64,000 bases of DNA, taken from positions 6,315 to 70,314 of the forward strand of contig CAJUQB010000012.1 in NCBI GenBank assembly GCA_910588285.1, read 5' to 3'. A model generated the notes under the pieces. It saw only the letters and a list, made by a program, of their open reading frames with translations. It was not told the origin of the DNA and ran no database searches. The first letter of the stretch is position 1; the number at the start of each line of letters is the position of its first letter. Position numbers and translations under genes: made by a program. Of this stretch, positions 41,301 to 49,784 are shown piece after piece. This DNA comes from an uncultured Lachnospiraceae bacterium (GTDB lineage: Bacteria; Bacillota; Clostridia; Lachnospirales; Lachnospiraceae).

Positions 41301-41510
41301 ATGGTATTGGGAGGATTTGACAGGAGTGTAACCTTTGATCCCAGCGAGGCGGCAAGAGCAATTTTCGGAAGAGGGATGGATGAAAACATAAGCCAGTTCC
41401 TCGGAGAAAAGGATCTGCGAAAAGGGACAATGATAGATGAAGGATTGGCGGAGATTCGTGCGGGAAAGGACTATAATTCATTCGGAAAAACAAGGAAAAT
41501 TGATTTTTAA
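41301..41510 (+). CDS. Small hypothetical protein (69 residues)
   Basis: An ATG frame of 70 codons with GGAAAAG upstream, downstream of a good promoter and followed by a hairpin. The translated protein is polar, with FDPSEAARAIFGRGMDE in the middle and GLAEIRAGKDYNSFGKTRK near the end. I recognise no family. An overlapping 36-codon frame from 41221 is a second possibility. It may be a small regulator or antitoxin-like companion of the module downstream, or a decayed fragment; the rest of 41006-41607 holds no other gene I can support. Confidence 0.4.
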   Translation: MVLGGFDRSVTFDPSEAARAIFGRGMDENISQFLGEKDLRKGTMIDEGLAEIRAGKDYNSFGKTRKIDF

Positions 41511-41512
41511 TG

Positions 41513-41553
41513 GAGAAGGCCCATACGTGAATTCGTATCAGGGTCTTCTTTTA
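41513..41553 (+). terminator. Hairpin with T-run before the metalloprotease gene
   Basis: AGAAG-CCC-ATACG on the left pairs with CGTAT-GGG-CTTCT on the right with small mismatches, around a TGAATT loop, and is followed by TTTT. It probably ends the small upstream transcript. Confidence 0.55.
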
Positions 41554-41607
41554 TGAACAAATATTTTTTATAAATATGTATTTTTTTGAACAAAGGAGAA
41601 TGTGCAA

Positions 41608-44382
41608 ATGTACAATACATGTAGGCCATTTATTCTATATAATGATTTCCTGCCGCCAGTGAACGGGGAGACGACAGAATGGCAATACCTGTCCTTTGGA
41701 AGCTATGATGGGATTTCTGTTGGAGCCAATGTGCTTGAAGATGGAAGATTTGATATGGCTGCTTTGTGGGACTACTATGTCCAGCAAGGAAAGCAAATGA
41801 AGGGAAATTTCACATTTCAAATTTTATGGGGGATTCGGCATGAATCAGAGGAACGGTGGGATGCGGAGTTTTGGCAGGAGGATACGGTTGGGGAATACCC
41901 TTTTCTGTTCATTTCACTGATTCAGTTTCAGGAAGAAAAAGACAGGGAAGGATTGCAGAAGAAGGATAGGATCGCTTTGGAAAAAAGCCTGACAATAGAA
42001 TCAAAAAGAAAGGCAATTACATATTTGACAATTGACAGCAGTGATTTGATCCTTGTGCTGCGATGCAATAGTTATCAAGATGGCGCTGAAGTCATTAGCA
42101 GCTTAGAATTTAAAAAAAATAATATAGAAAAAATAGCAGATATTGGGAAGGTGAGCTACAGCTTTACGGTGGCATCTGTAAGCGAGGGATATCTTTCTGA
42201 TGACAGGAAGATTGAGCAGGCAGGGGGAAGAATATCCCACGCTTATATTTATGTGATAGGGAAAGATTCTGATATATACCAGCAGGTGCAGGAGGTACTT
42301 GGAAAGGAAAGTGTATACAAAGAAGCCGTATTGGGCTGTGATGATGAAGTGATTGTTGTTCATGATGTATCATGGAATAAATTTTTAAAGCTATTTCAGC
42401 GTAAATCAGGTGTTTTAAACCACTTAAATGCAATATATCGCCATAGAGGAATCGGTGTAACAACAATTATTGGTGATAAACAAGTAGATTTGGATTCCAC
42501 GATAGAGGTAGAACAATCAGAAAAGAGGGACGGGCCCAAAAGCAAATCGTTATCGGTCAATGAAAGTAATCTCTGTGCGATCATGCGTGGCAAATGTGAT
42601 AAAATAAATGAGACCGATAATTCGAACCGCATGAAAGTGGTAAAAAGAAATATTTTTCAAATTATTAATTCGTTGTATAAGTTTGAGTGGACTCCGTTTC
42701 CGGATTACATGTTTCAGGCCGTTTTCCTGGCGATCGATATGGTAATTGATATGGCGGATGCCATTGAGCTTCCAACGGATGAGGAAGAATTTTACGCTTC
42801 CTTCTATAAGTTCGCAAAAAGATTAAACTTATATGCCCACAGTTCCTGGCATTCGGACCGTCAGTTCATGCATGTGCCGGAGATAAATATCAGAATCTAT
42901 GATACCCCGGTGAAATTAAATGCTTTTTATAATGGATTTATTTATAATTTGAAACAGTATTTAAATGGTCTGGATATAAAGAATTCAGAGGATGCGGAGA
43001 GTGATATACATGAATATGAGTTTTTGACATGCCCCGGCGTGGCAAACAATATGCAAGTACAGGAGCTGTTTAAAGGAATTTCGGCGACAAAAAGAATGTT
43101 TTTGGTAGAAATGCCAGAAAACCAGGTTTATAACCCCAGCGTGATGCTGGTAACGCTTTCCCATGAGGTGGCTCATTTTGTAGGGAAGTGGGTGCGTAGC
43201 AGGGAGGACCGGGTAAGATATGCAGTACAGGTTGCCGGGAAAATGATTATGAAATATGTCTATGCAGAATTGCAGGCATATTTTCAGGGAAGGCACGATG
43301 AATTTCTGTTTGTACTAAATTGGAATTTCAGGGATTGTACAGAAAGAAAAATTGTAAATCAGCTCAATGATTTCTATGAAAATTATGAGACCTATTTGGA
43401 AGAAAAAGTATTTAAGAAAATGAGTGATACAGAGTGTATGCAGTTGAGGAGAATGCTGAAATTTAGAAAAGCGCACAGTGAAATGCTCAAGCTGATACTT
43501 GTTGATGGCATAATTAATATTTTGGAAAATGACAGGGCGGGCTTATGGGACTATATATGGGAACGGGATTTTTTGTTTTGGTTGGAGAAAGAACCCTCCA
43601 GGGCTGCGGATGAAAAGGAAAAGGCAAAAGAGAAGATCAATCAGATCGTATGGCGCTTTGCCCATCAGCATATTTGGAATCAGCATACTATTTCTGCGTG
43701 GTCAACTGTGGATTTGATGGTGGATCTGTTCAAAGAGTGTATTGCAGATTTGATGGCAATATTGGTATTAAAGCTTTCGGTGTCAGAGTATTTGGAAACG
43801 ATCCTTCAGTGTGCCAGGGACCGTGGAATTATTTTTCGCAAAGAGGATCGTGTGATAAACGCATTGGTGCTCAGGAGCAGTCTGGTAGTTTACTGTATGA
43901 AATATGATGAGCCGGAAATTGGATTTACGTGGAAGCAAAAGGATTTGATAAAGATTTCGGAGGAAGGGGGTCAGCAGCTGAAGATACTGCGAACATTCAT
44001 TTTAAATGTTCAAGCGGATTATCTGGAACAGGGAATAGAAAAACGATATGAAGAACAGATGGCGAAAAAGAGAATGGATTCGGAAGCAGACGACAGCACG
44101 GAGGTTGATATGCTGGCAGATGTAGATAATCTTGAAATAATCTTGAAATATTTGCTGGGCTGTAAACAGAAATTTGTGGATTGCAATATTGAAGATTCTT
44201 TGATAAAGCAGGAGGAGCTGGCAGAATGCTATCATATTTTTTCTGGAAATAACATAGAGGAATTTACATTGAATATGCAAAAATATATTGCGAACTACCT
44301 GGAAGAAATTAAGAGAAGGAACAGAGATTATGCTGATAGAAAAGGAAAATCAAGTGGAAGAGATCGTAAAATCCTTTTGTGA
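41608..44382 (+). CDS. Large protein with gluzincin-like metalloprotease signature, function unknown
   Basis: 924 residues, cytoplasmic, without signal peptide or membrane helices. I do not recognise the whole protein. The middle holds LSHEVAHFVG, an HExxH zinc motif (His519, Glu520, His523), and about 190 residues later KECIADLMAIL (Glu710, Asp714), which fits the third zinc ligand of gluzincin proteases. The N-terminal 300 residues form a separate alpha/beta region (AYIYVIGKDSDIYQQVQEVLG, EVIVVHDVSWNKFLKLFQ), and the C-terminal 150 are helical and charged. The start at 41608 follows AAAGGAG. It overlaps the next gene by 53 bases, so the two proteins are likely made together. No toxin, phage or secretion signals are seen. 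Confidence 0.65.
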   Translation: MYNTCRPFILYNDFLPPVNGETTEWQYLSFGSYDGISVGANVLEDGRFDMAALWDYYVQQGKQMKGNFTFQILWGIRHESEERWDAEFWQEDTVGEYPFLFISLIQFQEEKDREGLQKKDRIALEKSLTIESKRKAITYLTIDSSDLILVLRCNSYQDGAEVISSLEFKKNNIEKIADIGKVSYSFTVASVSEGYLSDDRKIEQAGGRISHAYIYVIGKDSDIYQQVQEVLGKESVYKEAVLGCDDEVIVVHDVSWNKFLKLFQRKSGVLNHLNAIYRHRGIGVTTIIGDKQVDLDSTIEVEQSEKRDGPKSKSLSVNESNLCAIMRGKCDKINETDNSNRMKVVKRNIFQIINSLYKFEWTPFPDYMFQAVFLAIDMVIDMADAIELPTDEEEFYASFYKFAKRLNLYAHSSWHSDRQFMHVPEINIRIYDTPVKLNAFYNGFIYNLKQYLNGLDIKNSEDAESDIHEYEFLTCPGVANNMQVQELFKGISATKRMFLVEMPENQVYNPSVMLVTLSHEVAHFVGKWVRSREDRVRYAVQVAGKMIMKYVYAELQAYFQGRHDEFLFVLNWNFRDCTERKIVNQLNDFYENYETYLEEKVFKKMSDTECMQLRRMLKFRKAHSEMLKLILVDGIINILENDRAGLWDYIWERDFLFWLEKEPSRAADEKEKAKEKINQIVWRFAHQHIWNQHTISAWSTVDLMVDLFKECIADLMAILVLKLSVSEYLETILQCARDRGIIFRKEDRVINALVLRSSLVVYCMKYDEPEIGFTWKQKDLIKISEEGGQQLKILRTFILNVQADYLEQGIEKRYEEQMAKKRMDSEADDSTEVDMLADVDNLEIILKYLLGCKQKFVDCNIEDSLIKQEELAECYHIFSGNNIEEFTLNMQKYIANYLEEIKRRNRDYADRKGKSSGRDRKILL

Positions 44383-45685
44383 TCTTTTGCAGGGAATCCT
44401 TAGCAAACATTTTGATAAGCTTGATTCGCAGGTAAGGCTTTATCTATATCAGAGGAGAGCGGGAGAGGAAACATGGACCTGTCTTATACCGGAAACGGAT
44501 CAAGGCTGTAGCTTATATGAGGATGTGAATGAGGATTTTAAGGATTCCCGAACGTACAGAGCGTGTAGTCGATATGAGCTGCGGTGGAGCTGGACCGGAA
44601 CGAAGAAATGCCAATCAATAAAATTTATTTTAAAGGTTGCTACTGACGAATTGCTTGTGAAAATCAAGGATATGTTGTATCTGGAACGGATATCGGAAGT
44701 TGTAAGAGAGCTGGAGAAGGAAGAGGAGAGAGAAAAAAATAGCTTATATCAATACTTTTTTGGAAACCTTCTGAATAAGGAATGGATGGTCAGGCAGTAT
44801 GTAGCCCTTTCTTTGAAGGAGTATAAGCTTCCGGACTGGAGAATTTTTATTCAGCTCTCTGCTATGATGTATGAGAAAAGAACCATCAGTACATGTATGT
44901 ATTTCCTGGAAGAAGAGGAGGAGCTCAAAGCAGATTATCAATTGAGATTTGTAAAGGGGAACGATCTGCTGGAAAGAATGGAGGATCAGAACGTCCGGTC
45001 AATTCGTAAATTGATGGAACTGGCGGGTTCGAAACAAGGGCTGGTGGTAAGAAAGCCGGATTATATAGTAGAAGGAACTGTAAATAATGAGAATAGTAAA
45101 AATCTGAAAAGCTGTGTTGAGTTTGGTGGGCATATGGCGTGGAAGCTAAAGCTGGAAGGAGAGGTCATATTTGAGTATAATAAAGGGGGATGTAAACTGC
45201 CGGAATTGGAATCTAAAAATAATAAGGAAAAACAGCTGGAAAAGGTGAAATATATATACTGCTCAGAAAAACGGAAGGAAAAGATACGTAACACGATTAA
45301 ACGGCTTTGCAAAGTGTCCAGCCACGGAGCGTCCATTGTATTTATGGAGAGAGAAAAGCTTTTTTATGAAGTAAAACGTCTTAGCCGCTATCACAGGGCC
45401 TATTGGGTGGAAGGGGTTGATCTGGATACCTGTAGTGACCTGGAGGGGATTTTAGCAATTGATGGGGCTATTTTGGCTGATTTGGATTGTATGTGCTATG
45501 CGGTTGGGGCAATTTTGGATGGGGAAATAACAATAGAAGGACGGTCTGATCGGGGAGCCAGATATAATTCAGTGGTTAATTATGTACATGCGATAAAGAA
45601 AAAATACAGTGAAGGCGCCATAGATTTCCACTATTGTGCTGCAATTATCTCAGAGGATGAGACCCTTGATGTGGAGATTCTATGA
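44330..45685 (+). CDS. Protein with a C-terminal diadenylate-cyclase-like (DAC/DisA_N) domain
   Basis: 451 residues. The C-terminal 150 residues match the DAC pattern: HGASIVFMERE, LEGILAIDGAILADLDCMCYAVGAIL with Asp378-Gly379-Ala380, and SDRGARYNSVVNYVHAI with Arg411. In DisA the DGA and RHR motifs lie 33 residues apart, and here Asp378 to Arg411 is also 33; the RHR is replaced by Arg-Tyr-Asn, so activity may be altered. The N-terminal 300 residues, partly coiled coil (EKEEEREKNSLYQYFF), are unfamiliar and could be a sensor. The start at 44330 has AGAAGGA and overlaps the metalloprotease gene by 53 bases. It may make or bind a cyclic dinucleotide that controls its partner; this is inferred. 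Confidence 0.65.
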   Translation: MLIEKENQVEEIVKSFCDLLQGILSKHFDKLDSQVRLYLYQRRAGEETWTCLIPETDQGCSLYEDVNEDFKDSRTYRACSRYELRWSWTGTKKCQSIKFILKVATDELLVKIKDMLYLERISEVVRELEKEEEREKNSLYQYFFGNLLNKEWMVRQYVALSLKEYKLPDWRIFIQLSAMMYEKRTISTCMYFLEEEEELKADYQLRFVKGNDLLERMEDQNVRSIRKLMELAGSKQGLVVRKPDYIVEGTVNNENSKNLKSCVEFGGHMAWKLKLEGEVIFEYNKGGCKLPELESKNNKEKQLEKVKYIYCSEKRKEKIRNTIKRLCKVSSHGASIVFMEREKLFYEVKRLSRYHRAYWVEGVDLDTCSDLEGILAIDGAILADLDCMCYAVGAILDGEITIEGRSDRGARYNSVVNYVHAIKKKYSEGAIDFHYCAAIISEDETLDVEIL

Positions 45686-45749
45686 GTATATTGCCCCATA
45701 TTCTCTATTTTTCATATCGGTAATAACAATGTGCATATTTAAAATTTGA

Positions 45750-45778
45750 TTGAATTTGCATCAAAAAAATGGTATGAT
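45750..45778 (+). promoter_or_regulatory. Promoter of the AraC-family gene
   Basis: TTGAAT (45750-45755) and TATGAT (45773-45778) with a 17-base spacer, 63 bases before the start codon. Confidence 0.6.
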
Positions 45779-45840
45779 AAAACTAATAAACAGGAACAGA
45801 TTTTAATGAAAGAAGCTATCCAAAGGAGGAATAAAAGAAC

Positions 45841-46725
45841 ATGCGAGAACCATTTTCCCCCGATTATCCATCTGGTCAATCTTCCCGCATTCTCTACACG
45901 CCATCTGCCTTTGCCCGTAATTCCCTTCTCTATTTGCAGGAGGCCGGCGCGCTGACAGACACCCGGTCCCGTACCAGCAGACGCGGGCAGCTTCCGTCCT
46001 ACCTGTGCTTATCTGTTATGGATGGAACCGGGCAGCTGAGTTATGGTGGGGAGCAATACGAACTGACCGCTGGGGATATTGTATTTATTGATTGTCAGCA
46101 GGCTTATAGCTACAGCACCGGCAGCACCGGAGACATGGAGGATGAGACAGCCCTCTGGTCCCTCCAGTGGTGCTATTTTTATGGCCGTTCCATGCCTGCC
46201 ATTTACGAGAAATACTGTGAGCGGGGCGGCAGGGCGGTACTCCATGTGGCAGAGCCGGAGCCGTATATGGCGCTCTTATCTGATATCCGCGGCTATGCAG
46301 CTTCCTTTGGAAATATCCAGGAAATGCGGATTAATGAATGCCTGAGCGCCCTGCTTGCACAGCTGATCGAGGCTTCCTGGTATCAGGGGAATGATGCCCC
46401 GAACCCCAAGAAGATGGATCTTGGCAAGGTGAAGGCTTTTCTGGACAAGTATTATGGCGAGCGGGTGTCCTTGGACACGGTTGCCAGCCATTTTTTTATT
46501 GATAAATGCTATCTGGCCCGGATATTCAAGGAGCAATACGGCATGACGCTGACCGATTACCTGCACCAGGTGCGGATTAACCATGCCAAATATATGCTGC
46601 GATATACAAATAAAAGGATTGATGAGATCGGCATGGAGTGCGGCATTGATGAGCCAAACTATTTCAGCCGGGTATTTCGGAAGCTCGAGGGGATGAGCCC
46701 CAGTGAGTATCGGGGACTGTGGTAA
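45841..46725 (+). CDS. AraC-family transcriptional regulator
   Basis: 294 residues: an N-terminal cupin-like ligand domain (about 50-160; LSYGGEQYELTAGDIVFIDC) and a C-terminal pair of helix-turn-helix motifs (about 195-294; VSLDTVASHFFIDKCYLARIFK and IDEIGMECGIDEPNYFSRVF). It would sense a small molecule, often a sugar, and activate transcription. AAAGGAGG precedes the ATG. Neighbouring genes are not in one operon with it (the next ones are on the other strand), so its target is unclear. A GGGGCG/CGCCCC dyad at 46797-46824 lies in the gap between the convergent genes but lacks a T-run. Confidence 0.92.
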   Translation: MREPFSPDYPSGQSSRILYTPSAFARNSLLYLQEAGALTDTRSRTSRRGQLPSYLCLSVMDGTGQLSYGGEQYELTAGDIVFIDCQQAYSYSTGSTGDMEDETALWSLQWCYFYGRSMPAIYEKYCERGGRAVLHVAEPEPYMALLSDIRGYAASFGNIQEMRINECLSALLAQLIEASWYQGNDAPNPKKMDLGKVKAFLDKYYGERVSLDTVASHFFIDKCYLARIFKEQYGMTLTDYLHQVRINHAKYMLRYTNKRIDEIGMECGIDEPNYFSRVFRKLEGMSPSEYRGLW

Positions 46726-46830
46726 TCAGGATTATGAGAATGCATTTCCCAATATGGTGATTCAGCTTGTGAAGGGATCTATATTCGTCAGGATCAGGGG
46801 CGTATTTGGAGGCATTCCCGCCCCCTCCCC

Positions 46831-47346
46831 TCACCGCAGCAGCAAATCCAGCAAATACCCGTAGACCTCCTCATTCTGTCTCTGCCAGTTCTGGCAGATC
46901 GCTTCCGCCTGTTCCCTGCTTCCGGTCTTGAGGGACAGATCAATCAGCGGAATCGCATTCTCCTTAATCTGACAGCGGGCCACATAGGACTGGTCAGTGG
47001 CCTTGTAGAAATTAGCAAGGATGTGAATCTCCTGCTTCAGCTCCATTTGATGGGCATGAAAATAAGAAATCACATCCTCCTTGATGGCATTCGAGATCTT
47101 GTCCGGGAAAAAGGACAGCGTCTCGCGCCCGGCAGCTGTGATGTGGTAGCGCGTATTGTTGTGGGTGGATTCTGCACCCACCAGCTCTGCGGACAGCAGC
47201 TCGCTGATGACCTGCTGCAGCGTAAAATAGGAAGTATATTCTTTTTCCAGAATAAAATTGGAAATCTGTGTGTTGGTCAGGGGGAAATCCACCCGATCCA
47301 GCATGTATAGGATGATCAGCTTGTATTGGGTCAAAGCTTCTGCCAT
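46831..47346 (-). CDS. DUF4364 family protein
   Basis: 171 residues with a winged-helix N-terminus (YKLIILYMLDRVDFPLTNTQ, LQQVISELLSAELVGAEST, RYHITAAGRETLSFF) followed by a helical C-terminal part. DUF4364 proteins occur widely in Clostridia; their DNA-binding look suggests a regulator, but no target is known. The minus-strand ribosome site is AGGAGG. It is the last of three minus-strand genes, 71 bases after the TIGR01212 gene. Confidence 0.88.
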   Translation of the reverse strand: MAEALTQYKLIILYMLDRVDFPLTNTQISNFILEKEYTSYFTLQQVISELLSAELVGAESTHNNTRYHITAAGRETLSFFPDKISNAIKEDVISYFHAHQMELKQEIHILANFYKATDQSYVARCQIKENAIPLIDLSLKTGSREQAEAICQNWQRQNEEVYGYLLDLLLR

Positions 47347-47417
47347 AAAAACAAAACCTCCTGCTTTTTATTTCATAAGTCATTTTATGATGTAGGGGTC
47401 AAAAGGTATTTTGTAAG

Positions 47418-48356
47418 CTATTCCATCAGATATTTCCCCTGAAAAGAACCGCTTTCCTTCAGACAGCGATGGATCTCATTGAGGACCATGCGCTTCCGGG
47501 TGCTCCACATGGGCCCGGCCAGCAGATGCCTGGGGCCGTCACCGGTGAGGCGGTGGATGACAATGTCCTGGGGAAGGCGTTCCAGGCAGTCCCTGATCAG
47601 GCAGCAGTATTCCTCCAGGGACAGCAGCGGAAAGGGATGGCTGCAGTAGTAGTCATACAGATCCGTATCTGTGAGGACATGCAGAAGCTGCAGCTTGATG
47701 CCATTCACAGGAAGAGCGGCCAGATAATCAACGGTTTGAAGCATCATGTCCCGGGTCTCGCCGGGAAGGCCCAGGATCACATGGACAATCACAGGGATTT
47801 GGCGGTTTTGCAGCTTGGATACGGCATTCTCAAAGCAGTCCGGGGTAAAGCCGCTGCGGATAAATGCATGGGTCTGCTGATGCATGGTCTGCAGGCCAAG
47901 CTCCACCCACACCGGCTTGATGCGGGAGAGCTCCTCCAGCAGATCCAGCATCTCCGGGGGCAGGCAGTCCGGCCGTGTGGCAATGGAAAGGACTGCAATA
48001 TCCGGATGGGAGACTGCCTCTAAATACACCTGCCGCAGCCGGCCTATGGGGCCATAGGTATTGGTAAAGGCCTGAAAATAGGCAATAAATCTGCGGCAGC
48101 CACGCTTTTTTGCCAGCTGCTCCTTGGCAGCCTCGATCTGGGCTGTGACAGAAGGCTGGGGCGGAGCGGCAAAATCTCCGGAGCCATGGGCGCTGCAGAA
48201 AATACAGCCCCGGATGCCCAGGGTGCCGTCCCGGTTGGGGCAGGTACAGCCGGCATTCAGGGAGATCCGGTAGACCTTCTCCCCAAAGGTCTGTCTCAGG
48301 TAATAATCCAGGGAGTGGTAGGGCTTGTCTCCCCAGCAGATGCGCCAGGTATCCAT
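47418..48356 (-). CDS. TIGR01212 family radical SAM protein
   Basis: 312 residues. The opening WGDKPYHSLDYYLRQTFGEKVYRISLNAG and the cluster motif CTCPNRDGTLGIRGCIFC are typical of TIGR01212 (YhcC-like) proteins, followed by YFQAFTNTYGP and WVELGLQTMHQQT. The reaction is poorly defined; relatives of the Elp3-like radical SAM group act on tRNA or proteins. The start at 48356 is chosen because the upstream continuation of the frame lies inside the malic enzyme gene. It begins ten bases after the malic enzyme stop, so the two form an operon. Confidence 0.88.
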   Translation of the reverse strand: MDTWRICWGDKPYHSLDYYLRQTFGEKVYRISLNAGCTCPNRDGTLGIRGCIFCSAHGSGDFAAPPQPSVTAQIEAAKEQLAKKRGCRRFIAYFQAFTNTYGPIGRLRQVYLEAVSHPDIAVLSIATRPDCLPPEMLDLLEELSRIKPVWVELGLQTMHQQTHAFIRSGFTPDCFENAVSKLQNRQIPVIVHVILGLPGETRDMMLQTVDYLAALPVNGIKLQLLHVLTDTDLYDYYCSHPFPLLSLEEYCCLIRDCLERLPQDIVIHRLTGDGPRHLLAGPMWSTRKRMVLNEIHRCLKESGSFQGKYLME

Positions 48357-48366
48357 CCTTCGCGCC

Positions 48367-49521
48367 TTACGGGAGGATGTGGGACTTGACGGCCTGGCTG
48401 ACCACCTGGGCAACCCTGGGGTCAAAGGCCTCGGGCATAATGAAGTCCTCATGAAGCTCGCTGTCAGATACCAGGGAGGCGATGGCATTGGCAGCAGCCA
48501 GCTTCATCTCCTCGGTGATCTGCGCAGCCCGGCCCTCCAGGGCGCCCTTGAAAATACCAGGGAAGGCCACCACATTGTTCACCTGGTTGGGGAAATCGCT
48601 GCGGCCGGTTCCCACGACCCGGGCGCCTGCAGCCTTGGCAAGCTTTGGCAAAATCTCAGGCTCCGGATTGGCCATGGCAAATAGGATGGCATCCTGGTTC
48701 ATGGAGGAGACCATCTCCGGGGTGACGATATTGGGGGCAGACACGCCCACAAAAATATCAGCGCCCTTCATGGCGTCCGCCAGAGTGCCGGAGGCCCGTT
48801 TCAGGTTGGTGACCTTTGTCATCTCCTGCTGCATCCAGTTCAGGTTCGGGTAATCCGGCCCGATGATGCCAAGACGGTCACACATGGTAATCGAGGGAAA
48901 GCCGTAGCTTAGGAGCAGCTTGGTGATGGCAACCCCGGCAGAACCGGCGCCGTTGACCACCACCCGGCAGTCCTCCCTGCGCTTGCCGGTGAGCCTTAAG
49001 GCATTGATAATGCCTGCAAGCACTACAATGGCAGTACCGTGCTGGTCATCATGGAAAACAGGGATGGACAGCCGTTCCTTCAACCGCTCCTCAATCTCGA
49101 AGCAGCGGGGGGCGGAGATATCCTCCAGATTAATCCCTCCAAAGCCCGGGGCCAGCCAGGTGACGGCATTGATAATCTCCTCGGTATCCTGGGTGTCCAG
49201 GCAGATGGGAACGGCATTGATGCCGCCGAATTCCTTGAACAGGACGCATTTTCCCTCCATGACGGGCATGGCGGCCCTGGGACCGATGTTGCCAAGGCCG
49301 AGAACAGCGCTTCCGTCGGACACTACGGCTACGGTGTTGGACTTCATGGTGTAGGTGTAGACTTCATCGGGATCCTGGGCAATGATCCGGCAGGGCTCTG
49401 CAACGCCGGGGGTGTAGGCAATGGCCAGATCCTCCCGGTTTTTGACCGGGGATTTGGCAGTGGTTTCCAGCTTGCCATTCCATTGTTTATGTAAAAACAG
49501 TGATTTTTCTTTTGCATCCAT
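48367..49521 (-). CDS. NAD(P)-dependent malic enzyme
   Basis: 384 residues of the short bacterial malic enzyme type: IAYTPGVAEPCRII, SDGSAVLGLGNIG, MEGKCVLFKEFGGINA, HDDQHGTAIVVLAGI and a Rossmann motif VNGAGSAGVAI. It converts malate to pyruvate and CO2 with reduction of NAD(P), in the cytoplasm. The leader upstream carries a 14-base pyrimidine-rich tandem repeat. It is the first gene of the minus-strand operon with TIGR01212 and perhaps DUF4364. It is divergent from rho. Confidence 0.93.
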   Translation of the reverse strand: MDAKEKSLFLHKQWNGKLETTAKSPVKNREDLAIAYTPGVAEPCRIIAQDPDEVYTYTMKSNTVAVVSDGSAVLGLGNIGPRAAMPVMEGKCVLFKEFGGINAVPICLDTQDTEEIINAVTWLAPGFGGINLEDISAPRCFEIEERLKERLSIPVFHDDQHGTAIVVLAGIINALRLTGKRREDCRVVVNGAGSAGVAITKLLLSYGFPSITMCDRLGIIGPDYPNLNWMQQEMTKVTNLKRASGTLADAMKGADIFVGVSAPNIVTPEMVSSMNQDAILFAMANPEPEILPKLAKAAGARVVGTGRSDFPNQVNNVVAFPGIFKGALEGRAAQITEEMKLAAANAIASLVSDSELHEDFIMPEAFDPRVAQVVSQAVKSHILP

Positions 49522-49555
49522 CTTTTAATCCATCCTTTCTGATTTTTCCTGTATT

Positions 49556-49611
49556 TTTTTCTGTATTTCTTTTTCTGTATTTCTTTTTCTGCATTTCTTT
49601 TTTTGTATTTC
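49556..49611. repeat. 14-base tandem repeat, four copies
   Basis: Units of the form TTTTTCTGTATTTC at 49556, 49570, 49584 and 49598, the third and fourth with small changes. On the minus strand it is a purine-rich stretch in the leader of the malic enzyme gene. Confidence 0.8.
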
Positions 49612-49690
49612 TTTGCAGCTATAACTAGCATACCATTACAAATCATCGAAATCAAGAAAAAAAACACTTTCTATTTCAGGGAATATGGTG

Positions 49691-49696
49691 TATAAT
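49691..49696 (+). promoter_or_regulatory. -10 element for rho
   Basis: TATAAT lies 89 bases before the rho start in an AT-rich gap; no convincing -35 box is seen at the right distance. Confidence 0.45.
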
Positions 49697-49784
49697 ACCA
49701 GTACTAAAGAAGCATCACTGTCGTTTCAGACGAGATCCCCAGCAGGATATAGATGGAATGAGTACAAATAAAAAGGAGCAGAGT

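Noticed and set aside
46797..46824. GGGGCG/CGCCCC dyad as a bidirectional terminator between the AraC and DUF4364 genes
   Set aside because: The loop is 16 bases and no T-run follows on either strand, so it was only mentioned and not called.
49556..49611. Tandem repeat considered as a CRISPR or integration site
   Set aside because: The 14-base units abut without spacers and there is no integrase or cas gene next to it.
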